Source: Amoebophrya sp. A120 (taxonomy: Eukaryota > Sar > Dinophyceae > Syndiniales > Amoebophryaceae). Taken from it: a DNA stretch of 64,000 nucleotides. Shown here in pieces: positions 10,608 to 20,994 of the stretch (within the stretch, counting starts at the first letter, position 1; each line of letters starts with the position of its first letter). The translations under genes and the position numbers were made by a program. The notes beneath the pieces are model-generated. The model did no database searches. It was given only the letters and a program-made list of their open reading frames with translations, and was not told where the DNA came from. The DNA lies in contig CAJINV010000023.1 in the NCBI GenBank assembly GCA_905178155.1, positions 586,289-650,288 on the forward strand. The letters run 5' to 3'.

Positions 10608-13600
10608 ATGGAAAAGATAGAAAAGGCCCGCGGAGGTGGTCGTGGTGTATCAAATGCAAAAGTGTCTGGGTCTGGAAACTTGTGATGCTAAAATGTGCAT
10701 GATGAAAACACTTCCGAATTCAGCCCGGCATGACAAGTTCCCAAAACGCTTTCTCATAGGCAATCCGCATGAGAAACTGCGTTTTTGCATGGCAAAAGAG
10801 GCTGCGGCTTTTGTTGGTTATGCAATACAGATTTTCTAGGTATGGAAAGTTAGCATTACAAGTTCCAATCTTCCAGACCCAGACATTTTTACAATCCATA
10901 TGGTGCCGATTTCATTGGTATTAATGCCCGCATCCAAGAACAAAATCTTCTGGTGCGCGTAGAAGTTCTCCTTTGTGCGTACATTTTATGCATCGCAAAT
11001 ACCCCTCGATGTCTGGAAAGAATGAGATTTGTATTGCTAATTTTCGATCAACATACAAAAACCTGTATCGTATGAGCAGCAAAAGGCTGCACTCAGATTG
11101 TTGCCACCCGAACAAGAGGGCATTTCTCATGCAGGATAGGCATAGGGAAACCTTCGTAGTAAAAGCTGTGATGCTAGAGCGTATGCATCACAGACATCGC
11201 GGGTCATGCACAATTTGCATGACAAATTGCCCCAATCTTCCAGACCCAGATCGATATTTGCAATGGATACATATCTCTTTGGTACAACATTGCCCCAACC
11301 TCGGGTGGTCGTGGTAGTATCAAATGTAAAAATGTCTGGGTCTGGAAGAATGCAACTTGTGATGCTGCGTCTGCATTATCTAAAAATCTGTATTGCATGA
11401 ACAGCAAAAGAGGTCTGGTTTTGGCCACGGCGAGCGGGCATTTCTCATGCGGTATAGGCATCAGAAAGCCCTCACGAGATCTGTGATGCTAGGGCATGCA
11501 TCGCAGACATCAGGAGTCATGCAAAATGTGCATGACAAACCTTGCATCCTTCCAGACCCAGACATTTTTACACTTGATAGGTAGTACAACTACACAAGAG
11601 TATCCTATCCAACAAAAAAACTGTGTAGGTGTAACATTGTACGGAAGAGGAAGAGCAGCATCTTCACAAGTTCGTTTTGCATAATTACAGGCGGGAAATA
11701 AACCTGTCATGCGCAGCTAGTAGCAGTGGAAACGGGCGTATGAAGGTGGCCTATGAAGACCGCAGAAATTCAGCATGAAAAGTGACAACTGTTGTACATA
11801 ATTCTGCATCACAGATTTAGTGCACTCACATAGTCTTATTTTTCTTGGATACATCCTCGAGTGGGGCGGCTCCGGTTCCTATCAAAATGAAAAAAGCCCC
11901 CACTCCATATCAAATGGGAAATCTGTGATGCAGGATCTGTGTACACAAATGCGCGCTGCCTTGCAATACGGCATCGCAGCCAGGTCCGCAGCCTCGGGAG
12001 GGACATTTGGGTCTAGGTGCTTAGCATTACAAACGGCTGTCCTAAAGGCCCAACAGCATGCCAAACCGCTTTTCTATAATGGGGCGGAAGCTTCTGCACT
12101 TGTCCGCTATGCAAGACAGACGTGATTTGTGGTCTCAAATCAGCAAGACAAATTTTCGGAAGCTGCATGCCTTTTCGATATTCGGACGAGGGGGGATTTT
12201 TCCTCTCCATAGTTCCACACGGCAGTCTATCAACTGTAAAAATGTCTGGGTCTGGAAGAATCGATGTTTGTCATGCTTGTCTGGCATGAGTCTTAAATCT
12301 GTCATGCACGTTACCCAGGAGCTCTATTTTTCTGTGATGCAGAAACGCAGTCTGTCATGCAGAATAGGCAACACCTAGAAGCTCAGAAACTTGTCATGCG
12401 GAGCCAGCATTTGTAGCCCCATTATGAGACGCCGCCCAGCATCACAAGTTTCCAGACCCAGACACTTTTACATTTGGTACAGTCCTGGAGCGGTTCCGAA
12501 AAGACCACCGTATCAAAAGCAAAAATGTCTGGGTCTGGAAACTTGTAATGCTGCGTTGGGAATAGTGAATGCTCTGTACTGCTGCACAGCCAAGCATGAG
12601 AAATATCTGCGCTTCTTTGTGTTGCGTGTTTCGCATGACAAACTGCGTTTTTGCATGACAGGCAAGAGGGTCTCTTCTGTGACACGCATCACAAACTTTT
12701 TGGTCATGCCAGACAAGCATGACAACTCTCCCAATCTTTCAGACCCAGACATTTTTGCATTTGATACACGGGAAGATATCGCGACAAAAAAATGCTTCAC
12801 GGTAACCAATTTGATGGCAAGTTTTGCATCAACACAAGTTTGTCCTACATGCCAGAAAAAATTTCAATTTGCCAATCGATGTCCGTAAACGGAAATAATA
12901 AACACGGCGGTTGCAGCAATGATAAACATAAATGCGTTAATATCTTGCATGTTGTGTGGCAAGACAAACACTTCTGTGATCATGCATTTTCATCTGCGTC
13001 ACAAGTTCATATACAGTGAAACACTTTTTTCTCATTTATAAAAGACGGTGAAGTCCTATCCAAGGAAAAAACTGTGTTAGTGTAACTTCTTTGGAGGAAT
13101 AGCATCACAAATTTGCTCTGCATGACAGAGAGAGCCTGTCATGCGCGCCTAGTACGTGAAAACACGTACGAAAAGAGCTTCTGATGCATGTCCAGCATGA
13201 CACGTGTAACTGTTTTGCATTTTCTGCATCACAGACTTACACTTACACAGTTTTTTTCTTGGATAAGTCCTACTACGAGGTTTTGACTCGAAACGCTACA
13301 CCCTCATATGCATTGCAAATATGTCTGGGTCTGGATCTGGAAGTAGAATGCATGTTTGTCATGCTTGTCTGGCACGACTGAAGAGCTTGTGATGCGTGTC
13401 CAAGAAGAGACCCTCTTGCTTGTCATGCAAAACGCAGTTTGTCACGCGGAAACCGCAGCACTAAGCGGCGCAAATATTTCTCACGCTAAGCTGTGCATTA
13501 CAGAGAACTCACTATTCACAAATCAGCATTACAAGTTTCCAGACATCCAGGGATATTTGCATTTGATACCTCAACCGTTCTCGCGACATTTGCGGAAGGG

Positions 13601-16600
13601 GCGCCGCTATCCTGTGCAAAAGTATCGTAGTCGTACTAATTGCAGTATATGCATGACAAATCTTCTTTTCAAAGTAAAACAGCATGACAAATTCCATTTC
13701 TCATGCTGAGCAAATTTGTAATGCAATTCGTACTAGTACGATACTTTTGCAGTTCATAGCCGCGTCACCTATTACAGTGAAAAATGTTCCCATCCCCAAA
13801 GTCGCAAAAATTTGTGATGCATAAGGTTTTCAAATGAAGAACTTTTTATCTATGCGTGAAAGGAGTATGAACCTTTCTGCTGCAAAATCTCGGCGTGTAT
13901 CGCATCGCTTGCATGACAAGCGCCACTCTTGCTGGGGTCTTTTGCAATGCAAAATTTTTCTATTCACGATTGGAGACCTGTGATCTTCATGCTGATAGCT
14001 GCAAGAGGGCGAATGTTTCATTTGGAAAGGTTTGCAACACAAATGCTTCTCAGTTCGGGGGTGGGGGCATTTTTCACTTTGATATCACCTATCGAAAGGA
14101 AAAATCTCCCCACCCCATACCTAAACTAAAAATTTGTGATGCAGATTTGTGGTCACAAATCAGCTTTGTCATGCTAGAAGGGAAAAGATGCGGACTGTAG
14201 TGCTGGTTGGCGTGGGAAAGCCTTGCATCTTCAGCATGACAGGGGGCAGCTGGAGGAGGGAAACAGCATGACAAATTTCCTGCAAAGGAGGCCACAGCTG
14301 CGTCTCTTGGTCTTCTAGCATTACAAGTCGATTTGTGTACTCAAATACAGCATCACAAATTTCGTTTTCGATATGGGGAGGGGGGATTTTTCACTTTGAT
14401 ATCACCGTGTTGCGGTTTATCGGGACGCGACCACGTTCGCGAGCGGCATTATTGTATGCATTGCAAATATGTCTGGGTCTGGAAACTTGTAATGCGAAAG
14501 GTGAATGAGAGTTCCATTGCAATACGCAGCCACGCATGACAAATTTTTGGGCTCCTATGTGTTGCGTGTTCCGCATGGCAAGCTGCGTTTTTGCATGACG
14601 GGTAAGAAGACCGTTTGGTGCCCATGCATCACAGATTCTTGAGTCATGTCAGACATGCATGACAAATGTAGCAATCTTCCAGACCCAGACACTTTTGCAT
14701 TTGATACATTGTCCTCCAAGACGGGGGGCAAGAGGAAAGCCGCATCGTCGCAAATGTATTGCGAGGAAAAGTCCCCCCTCCCCATATCGAAAAGGTATGT
14801 TTCTGAAATTTGTGTTGGTGATTTGAGACCAGAAATCACGTCTGTCTTGCAAGAAGACAAGTGCAAAGGCTTCCGCGCCATCATGGAAGCGATTTGGCAT
14901 GCTGTTGGGCCTTAGGGGAGAGCCGTTTGTAATGCTAGACAACTAGACCCAAGCGCCCCTATCTAGGCTGAGGATCTAGCTGCAAGGCCTTACTGCAAGA
15001 CAGCGCGCGTCTGTGTACGGAAATCCAGCATCAGAAACTTCGTCATGATACGGGGTGGGGGGATTTTTCCCGACAATAAAATGGAGGCTGCGTTCTGACG
15101 TCCCTGGTGCCCCGCGGAACCTACAGCTCCAAGCCTAGCAGCGGCGCGGCTGCTCCTTATCAAAAGGAAAAATCCCCCCTCCCCAAATCGAGAAGGACAT
15201 TTGTGATGCTGGATTTGCGTACACAAATCAGATTTGCCTTGCAGTGAGGGACTCACTGCAGGCTTATATCAAGCCGAAGTGGAGAGGTCTTGGCCTAGGC
15301 GCTCAGCATGACAAAAGTCCATGCTGTAGGCCCAACAGCATCTATCACAAACCGCCCGCATAATGCGTGGGGGCCTTTTGGGTTTGCCTTCTTGCAACAC
15401 AGACACGATGTGTGACCACAAATCAGCATCACAAATTTCCAACAGTATAGCTTTTCAGTGTAGTGGGAGGGGGGATTTTTCCTCACAATACTCCGCCGAC
15501 GGTGGTCCCCGGTAGCGTCCTCGCCATGGCAGCAACTTGGACCGATATGGATTGCAAATATGTCTGGGTCCTCTGGAAACTTGTAATGCTCAAAGTGAAT
15601 GATAGACTTACTGCAATAGCAATAGGCAGCTATGCATGACAAATTTTTTGGCTGCCATGTCTTACGTCTTCCGCATGGCAAACTGGGTTTTTGCATGACA
15701 GGTAAGAGGGCCTTTTCGTGCCTATGCAACACAGATTCTCGAGTCATGCCAGACAAGCATGACAAACTTGCATTCTTCCAGACCCAGACATTTTTACATT
15801 TGATAACCGAGGGCTTGTGGCACTTTGTCGCCGAGGCATTTACGGGACTCTCTTCGCTGCCGGTAACAGAGGCAGGCGCAGTCGAGATCAGCGCGGACGC
15901 GCGGCGGGTAGGAGTGCATATCAAATGCAAAAGTGTCTGGGTCTGGAGAAGTGTAGACTTCTCATGCCGATTTTTATATGATCCATGTTGTCTGGAGTGC
16001 AGGACCTAGCATGACAGCTTCTGTGAGATCCCTATCATGCCTATCCTGCATGAGAAACTCCCTTTCAACTTGGTCAAAAGTATACCGCTTTTGGGACTCA
16101 TGCAACAAAGATTTTTGCATGCTCCAGATTTACCATGACAAGTTGCAATCTTCCAGACCCAGACATTTTTGCAATTCATCGTGCACATCGTGGAACAAAC
16201 CGCGGTATCAAATGTAAAAATGTCTGGGTCTGGAAGAGTACAAACGTGTGATGCGCATTTCAGAACACAGAAAAATCTCTCATGCATAGGCAGCAAAAGT
16301 TCCCACTTTCTGTTACCAAAGGCAGGGATTTGTCATGCGGATTCGGCATTGCGGAGGCTTCTCGAAACTTGTGATGCTAGAGCTTCCATGCCAGACCTTC
16401 TGTGTCATGCAGAAACAGCATCACTCTTCCAGACCCAGACATTTTTACACTTGATACGCGGGAGGACCTCGGGGAGCCGGGACGGGGCGGTGGGAGCTGA
16501 AAAGCACGACGCTAACAAAAGGAAAAATCGCCCCTCCCCATATCGAAATGGAAATCTGTGATGCGGGACTTGTGTACACAAATCGGATTTGTCTTGCAGT

Positions 16601-19026
16601 AGAGGACTGCGGACAGATACGAACCCGGAGTAGGGAGATTTTGGTGTAGGCGCCTAGCGAGGCAGGCAGGTACTCCGTAGGCCATACAGCATTACAAATT
16701 GCCTGCAGAACGCGGCGGGGTTTTTGGATTTGCTTTCATACGGAGACGATTTGTGGCCTCAAATCAGCATCGCAAATTTTCAGAAGTGTCCCGCTTTGGT
16801 ACGGGGAGGGGGGATTTTTTCTCACAATAGACGCCGAATTCTCCCCTGTTTGTGCATCTGTCGCGGAAGAGCCCCTTCGCGGTGCAGTTCCTGCGGGCCC
16901 TGGGGGTGAACCAGTCCCAGCTGGTCTACGGCAGGATCTTATCGTAAGGAAAAATCTCCCCTCCCCATATCGAAAAGGAACGCCTCAAAAAATTTGTGAT
17001 GCTGATTTGTGACCACAAATCGTGTCTGTCTTGCAAGAAGGCAACGGCATCCGCTCCGCCCCATTATGCAGTCGGTTTGTAATGCTGTTGGTCCTAGAGC
17101 ATAGGCGTTCCCCATGCTAAGTGCCTAGGCCAAAACCTCTGCGCACTGGCATGATATCGGCCTGCAGTCCCCTACTGCAAGGCAAATGTGATTTGTGTAC
17201 GCAAATCCAGCATCAGAAATTTTGTTTTGATATGGGGTGGGGGCTTTTTTCACTTTGATAGATCTCGGCGCAAAGGCTTGTCGTCCCCGAAATGGGCGAG
17301 TGTGGCAATCCCTCACCCGGCCACGCACAATGGCTTCGCCAGTTCCTGCAGCGAAATTTGGTGGACGCAGCCGACCAGAAAGAAGTCGGGTCGCGGCGAC
17401 TCCTGGTTCTCATTCGCAGGCGGGGGAGCCGCCCGGTGCGCAATTGGGCCGCAGTGGAGGAAGTTGGCACCCGGTACGCGGACCGTATCAAATGCAAAAA
17501 TGTCTGGGTCTGGAAGAGTGCGCAACTTGTCATGCAGATTTTCCATGACTCATGAGGTCTGGAATGCAGGAACTAGCATGACAGATTCTGTGAGATCTCT
17601 GTCATGCCTATCCTGCATCAGAAACTCCCTCTACATGAGGTCAAAAGTGGACAACTTTTGGTAAGCATGCAACACAGATTTTTACAGGATGCAGACTTAG
17701 CATGACAAGTTGCAACCTTCCAGACCCAGACATATTCGCAATGCATAGACCGACACGGACTGCAAGTCTACGTTCATAGCGGCACCGGTTCTCTCCAGAA
17801 ACATATCGAAAGGAAAAATCCCCCCTCCCCATATCAAAACGAAATTTCTGATGCTGGATTTGTGTACACAAATCCGAGCTGTCTTGCTGGAGAGCACTGC
17901 AGGCCCATACCAAGTGTGGGTAGACGAAAGGTTTTGGCCTAGGCGCTTATACATGAAGAACATCCGCGCTGTAGGCCCAACAGCATGACCACAAACCGCC
18001 TGCACAATGCGGCGGTTGCCTTCTTGCAAGACAGACGCGATTCGTGGCCACAAATCAGCATCACAAATTTCCAAAAATATGCCTTTTCGGTATGGGGAGG
18101 GGAAGTTTTTCCTTTTGATAAAGCAGGCGGCTGCGTTTGCGGCCGCGCACACCATTGTCGGCCCGCACGGCGCCGGCTTAGTGTTTATGGCCGCCGCGCT
18201 ACCCAAGAAAAAAACTGTGTTAGTGTAACTTTCTTGAAGGAAAAATAGCATGACAAGTTTGCTCTGCATGACACAGAAAACCTGTCATGTGGAGCTAGTA
18301 TCAGTGAAAACACGTACGAAAAGAGCCTCTGATGCATGTGTCTAGCATGACAGGTGATAAGTGTTTTACATACGTCTGCAACACAAAGTTACACTTACAC
18401 AGTTTTTTTCTTGGATACGCGCCGCCCGGGGTGCGCATTGTGGAGTTCATGCGGAACCAGTTGAATTTGTGCTACGCGCGCTTGTATGCATTGCAAATAT
18501 CCCTGGACGTCTGGAAGGATGCAACTTGTGATGCTGCGTCTGAACTCTACAAAAATTTGTATTGCATGAACAACAAAAGAGGTCCAGTTTTTGCCACGGC
18601 GAGAGGGCATTTCTCATGCGATATAGGCATCAGGAAGCCCTCAAAAAATCTGTTATGCTAGGGCATGCAAAGCGGACATCAGGAGTCGTGCAAAATGTGC
18701 ATTACAATCCTTGCATCCTTGCAGGCCCAGACATATTTGCAATTCATAGCTTGGCGCTCTACTTGAGCGCGGACTACCAGTGCATTCCCTACATATCCTG
18801 TGCAAAAGTATCGTACTCGTACGTTGTAGTAAAAATCTTCGCAGTTATGCATTACAAATCTAGTTGGTTAGGTAAATCCGCATTACAAATTTAATTTGTA
18901 ATGCTGAGCCAATTTGTATTGCGATTTGTACTAGTACGATACTTTTGCAGTGCATACTACAAAGACGGCGGCAATGTCTCCATTGCCCTGCTGGAGGAAT
19001 CGCTCAGCAAATGGACAAGACAATAA
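10608..19026 (+). CDS. family 61 glycosyltransferase (GT61/DUF563)
   Basis: ATG 10608 opens a 1350-nt coding sequence (449 residues, TAA 19024-19026) after removal of 26 introners. Exons: 10608-10647, 10906-10986, 11275-11317, 11585-11605, 11857-11879, 12217-12227, 12485-12510, 12772-12776, 13046-13056, 13271-13306, 13574-13607, 13764-13769, 14407-14454, 14712-14756, 15084-15157, 15496-15545, 15811-15918, 16186-16205, 16462-16512, 16835-16939, 17266-17485, 17753-17803, 18126-18199, 18423-18484, 18754-18793, 18962-19026. GT61 features in order: VYRDATTFASGIIV, WHFVAEAF, LLVLIRRRGSRPVRNW, and the signature HTIVGPHGAGLVFM (HGAG at residues 384-387), then PGVRIVEFM. Family members move xylose, GlcNAc or arabinose onto proteins or glycans in the ER or Golgi. 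Residues about 28-50 could be a weak signal anchor. Acceptor and donor are unknown. Confidence 0.88.
10648..10900. mobile_element. introner, family A
   Basis: Repeats TGGTG/TGGTG; intron 1 of the GT61 gene, phase 1. Confidence 0.95.
10987..11269. mobile_element. introner, family A
   Basis: Repeats CATTT/CATAT; left end of the A2 type, right end of the A type. Confidence 0.9.
11318..11579. mobile_element. introner, family A
   Basis: Repeats GGTAG/GGTAG. Confidence 0.95.
11606..11851. mobile_element. introner, family D
   Basis: Repeats TATCC/CATCC; the left repeat itself mimics an element start. Confidence 0.9.
11880..12211. mobile_element. introner, family C
   Basis: Repeats GTTCC/GTTCC. 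Confidence 0.95.
12228..12479. mobile_element. introner, family A
   Basis: Repeats CAGTC/CAGTC; right end GGTA. Only 11 bp of exon precede it. Confidence 0.93.
12511..12766. mobile_element. introner, family A
   Basis: Repeats CACCG/CACGG. Confidence 0.92.
12777..13040. mobile_element. introner, family E
   Basis: Repeats GAAGA/AAAGA; the exon before it is 5 nt. Right end CTCATTTATA is diverged. Confidence 0.88.
13057..13265. mobile_element. introner, family D
   Basis: Repeats AGTCC/AGTCC. Confidence 0.95.
13307..13568. mobile_element. introner, family A
   Basis: Repeats CCTCA/CCTCA; right TIR carries the A2 word CCAGACATCCAGGG. Confidence 0.95.
13608..13758. mobile_element. introner, family F
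   Basis: Repeats GCCGC/GCCGC; among the smallest introners here. Confidence 0.95.
13770..14084. mobile_element. introner, family G
   Basis: Repeats TCACC/TCACC; directly abuts the next element. Confidence 0.92.
14090..14401. mobile_element. introner, family C
   Basis: Repeats TCACC/TCACC, sharing the middle TCACC with the family G element before it, so no exon base is left between them. Confidence 0.93.
14455..14706. mobile_element. introner, family A
   Basis: Repeats TATTG/CATTG. Confidence 0.92.
14757..15078. mobile_element. introner, family C
   Basis: Repeats AAATG/AAATG. Confidence 0.95.
15158..15490. mobile_element. introner, family C
   Basis: Repeats CTCCT/CTCCG. Confidence 0.92.
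15546..15805. mobile_element. introner, family A
   Basis: Repeats ACCGA/ACCGA. Confidence 0.95.
15919..16180. mobile_element. introner, family A
   Basis: Repeats GTGCA/GTGCA; right end mutated to TTCATC. Confidence 0.93.
16206..16456. mobile_element. introner, family A
   Basis: Repeats CGCGG/CGCGG. Confidence 0.95.
16513..16829. mobile_element. introner, family C
   Basis: Repeats GACGC/GACGC; left end mutated to TAACAAAAGG. Confidence 0.93.
16940..17260. mobile_element. introner, family C
   Basis: Repeats GATCT/GATCT. Confidence 0.95.
17486..17747. mobile_element. introner, family A
   Basis: Repeats GACCG/GACCG. Confidence 0.95.
17804..18120. mobile_element. introner, family C
   Basis: Repeats AAACA/AAGCA. 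Confidence 0.92.
18200..18417. mobile_element. introner, family D
   Basis: Repeats CGCGC/CGCGC; splits the GT61 signature exon from PPGVRIVEF. Confidence 0.95.
18485..18748. mobile_element. introner, family A2
   Basis: Repeats GCTTG/GCTTG. Confidence 0.95.
18794..18956. mobile_element. introner, family F
   Basis: Repeats CTACA/CTACA. Confidence 0.95.
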
Positions 19027-19029
19027 AAG

Positions 19030-19284
19030 TATCAAATGTAAAAATGTCTTGGTCTGGAAATTTGTGATGCTTCTTGGCGTATCATGAGGAGGCCACAAGT
19101 GCTGGCTCAGCATGACAAGTTTCTGAGCTTCCAGGTGTTGCCTATTCTGCATGACAAACTGCGTTTCTGCATGACAGAAAAGTGCTGGCGCTCTTGGGTA
19201 ACATGCATGACAGATTTGAGAGTCATGCCAGACAAGCATGACAAACATGCACTCCTCCAGACCCAGACATTTTTACATTTGATA
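19030..19284. mobile_element. introner, family A, in 3' UTR
   Basis: Repeats AAAAG/AAACA; begins 3 bp after the GT61 stop codon. Confidence 0.9.
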
Positions 19285-19544
19285 AAACAGGTCCGAATCG
19301 AAAAATGGACAAGAAAAGTTGTGAAATATTAAAAGTTTTACTCCGATGAACAAAGCATAGGTCTAGATTTACCGGGCGCCGAACTTCTCGCACAGAACCT
19401 GCACAGACCTTGTCAGGCCGCCGCGCGCAAAAGTTGGCGCAGAGTAAAAACTGCAAGAACGCTTTTCATTTTCTCCGGATCATGTTCATGGTGCATGTAC
19501 TGCATAGACCACGACGGCCTTCTTACTTTGTTCTGGCGACATTC

Positions 19545-19813
19545 TATCAGATGCAAATAGGTCTGGGTCTGGAAAAGTGCCAGGTTTATCATGCACATTT
19601 TCCATGGTCCGTGATGGCTGTGATGCTTGGCGTGGCGTCACAGCTTCTGCGACGGCTTTCTGATGCTCATACTGCATGAGAAATGCTCTCTCCGCGCAGC
19701 AAAAATTGAAGCCCTTTGTTTGCTGTTCATGCAATACAGATTTTATGTACAGTCCAAGGATAGTATTACAAGCTGCATCCTGCCAGACCCAGACATATTT
19801 GCAGCTGATGATG
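19545..19813. mobile_element. introner, family A
   Basis: Repeats CATTC/CACTC; right end extended to CTGATGATG. Confidence 0.85.
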
Positions 19814-19863
19814 CACTCGTGAGTTCCCGCGTGGTGGAGGTGGGTCTCGAGTTGCTTAGTACT

Positions 19864-20076
19864 TATGCGAAGAAAAAAGTGTTACAGTTACACATTGTGT
19901 TGCAGGGCCAGCATGACAGACCACCTCTGTCATGCCGGATATGCATAGGAGCCTCGTTTCATAGGTGTTTTATTCCCGTAGGATTCCTGCATTACAAGTT
20001 TTCTCTCTCATGCAGAGAAATTTGTGTTGCCGAATTGACTACAAATGTGTAACTGTAACATTTTTTTCGTGGGATA
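19864..20076. mobile_element. introner, family E
   Basis: Repeats GTACT/GTAAT. Confidence 0.9.
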
Positions 20077-20167
20077 GTAATCGTGAACAGTTCAGTGGTC
20101 CGCGAGATGCCGTTTTCCTCAGGATCTGACGTCGTGTAACTCTCATGCTGGGAAAACAGCATGAGAC

Positions 20168-20451
20168 TATCCTGAGTAAAAACGTACCCACACCAGAGTC
20201 AGGATGGGGATTTTGCAACACAGACCTAGGAGTTTTGTGAGTCACGCATGACAAGCTGCACTCTGCAGTGTAGTGCAGGTTAGCAAGTGCAGCCGCGTCA
20301 CAGATTCATCCGCTCATCCTGTTCACAGCATCACAAATTCCAAAACACGATTGGAAATGGCTCTCATGGGGATGCGCGTTACAAGTCTTCCATTCCTGTC
20401 TTTGCAAATCTGCATTACAACTCTGGTGTGGGGACGTTTTTACTCAGGATA
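20168..20451. mobile_element. introner, family B
   Basis: Repeats GAGAC/GAGAC; near-identical to 6138 and 48005. Confidence 0.95.
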
Positions 20452-20696
20452 GAGACGCATGTTGACATAGTGACGACGAGATGAACTTGAACTGGTTTAA
20501 AAATATTTAAATACGTATGCAAATATCAACATGGTTTTTTTTTCCACCTTTTTCCGTATGCTAGAAGAACCACTTCGGGCCCGAAGAGAAGCGGCACTAC
20601 CGGCGCCACGGTCTCAATCGAAGAGCAGGGCGCCCGCGCTTCATTAAGTGGGCGGCTACGGCAGTCTTCGTGCATCAACTCCCTGCCCTAGAACTC

Positions 20697-20976
20697 TATC
20701 AAATGCAAATATGTCGGGGTCTGGATGACGAGTCCAGAAGTTTGTCATGCAGATTTCAGATGCCCCGCGGGGTCTGGAATGCAGGATCCAGCATGCATGA
20801 TCACAGGTTTGTTCGCAACGGCTTTGCAATGCGTATTCCGCATGTGAAATGTAGTCTTAGCACGGCCAAAAGAGGGCATCTTGTGCTACTCGCGCAAGAC
20901 AAATTTTTGTGTGACGTACAGCATGCATCACAAGTCGCACCCTGCCAGGAGAACCAGACATATTTGCATTTGATAA
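20697..20976. mobile_element. introner, family A, in 5' UTR
   Basis: Repeats AACTC/AACCC; lies 18 bp upstream of the giant gene's ATG. Confidence 0.9.
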
Positions 20977-20994
20977 ACCCCGTGCGTCAGTCTA

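Larger units (their letters stand above)
19410..20161. other. coding-like islands between introners, strand undecided
   Basis: Islands 19410-19544, 19819-19863 and 20082-20161, separated by two introners, are open on both strands. Plus reading from ATG 19482 gives about 50 codons ending in TGA 20127-20129 (starts MFMVHVLHRPRRPSYF). Minus reading from ATG near 20161 gives about 55 codons ending at 19486 (ends SKKAVVVYAVHAP). Neither matches a family I know. It may be untranslated sequence of a neighbouring gene. Confidence 0.2.

Noticed and set aside
10600-19300. Many short recurring words such as FQTQTFLHLI and VSNAKMSGSGR in translated frames, looking like a protein repeat family
   Set aside because: They are translations of the family A inverted ends on both strands, not real proteins.
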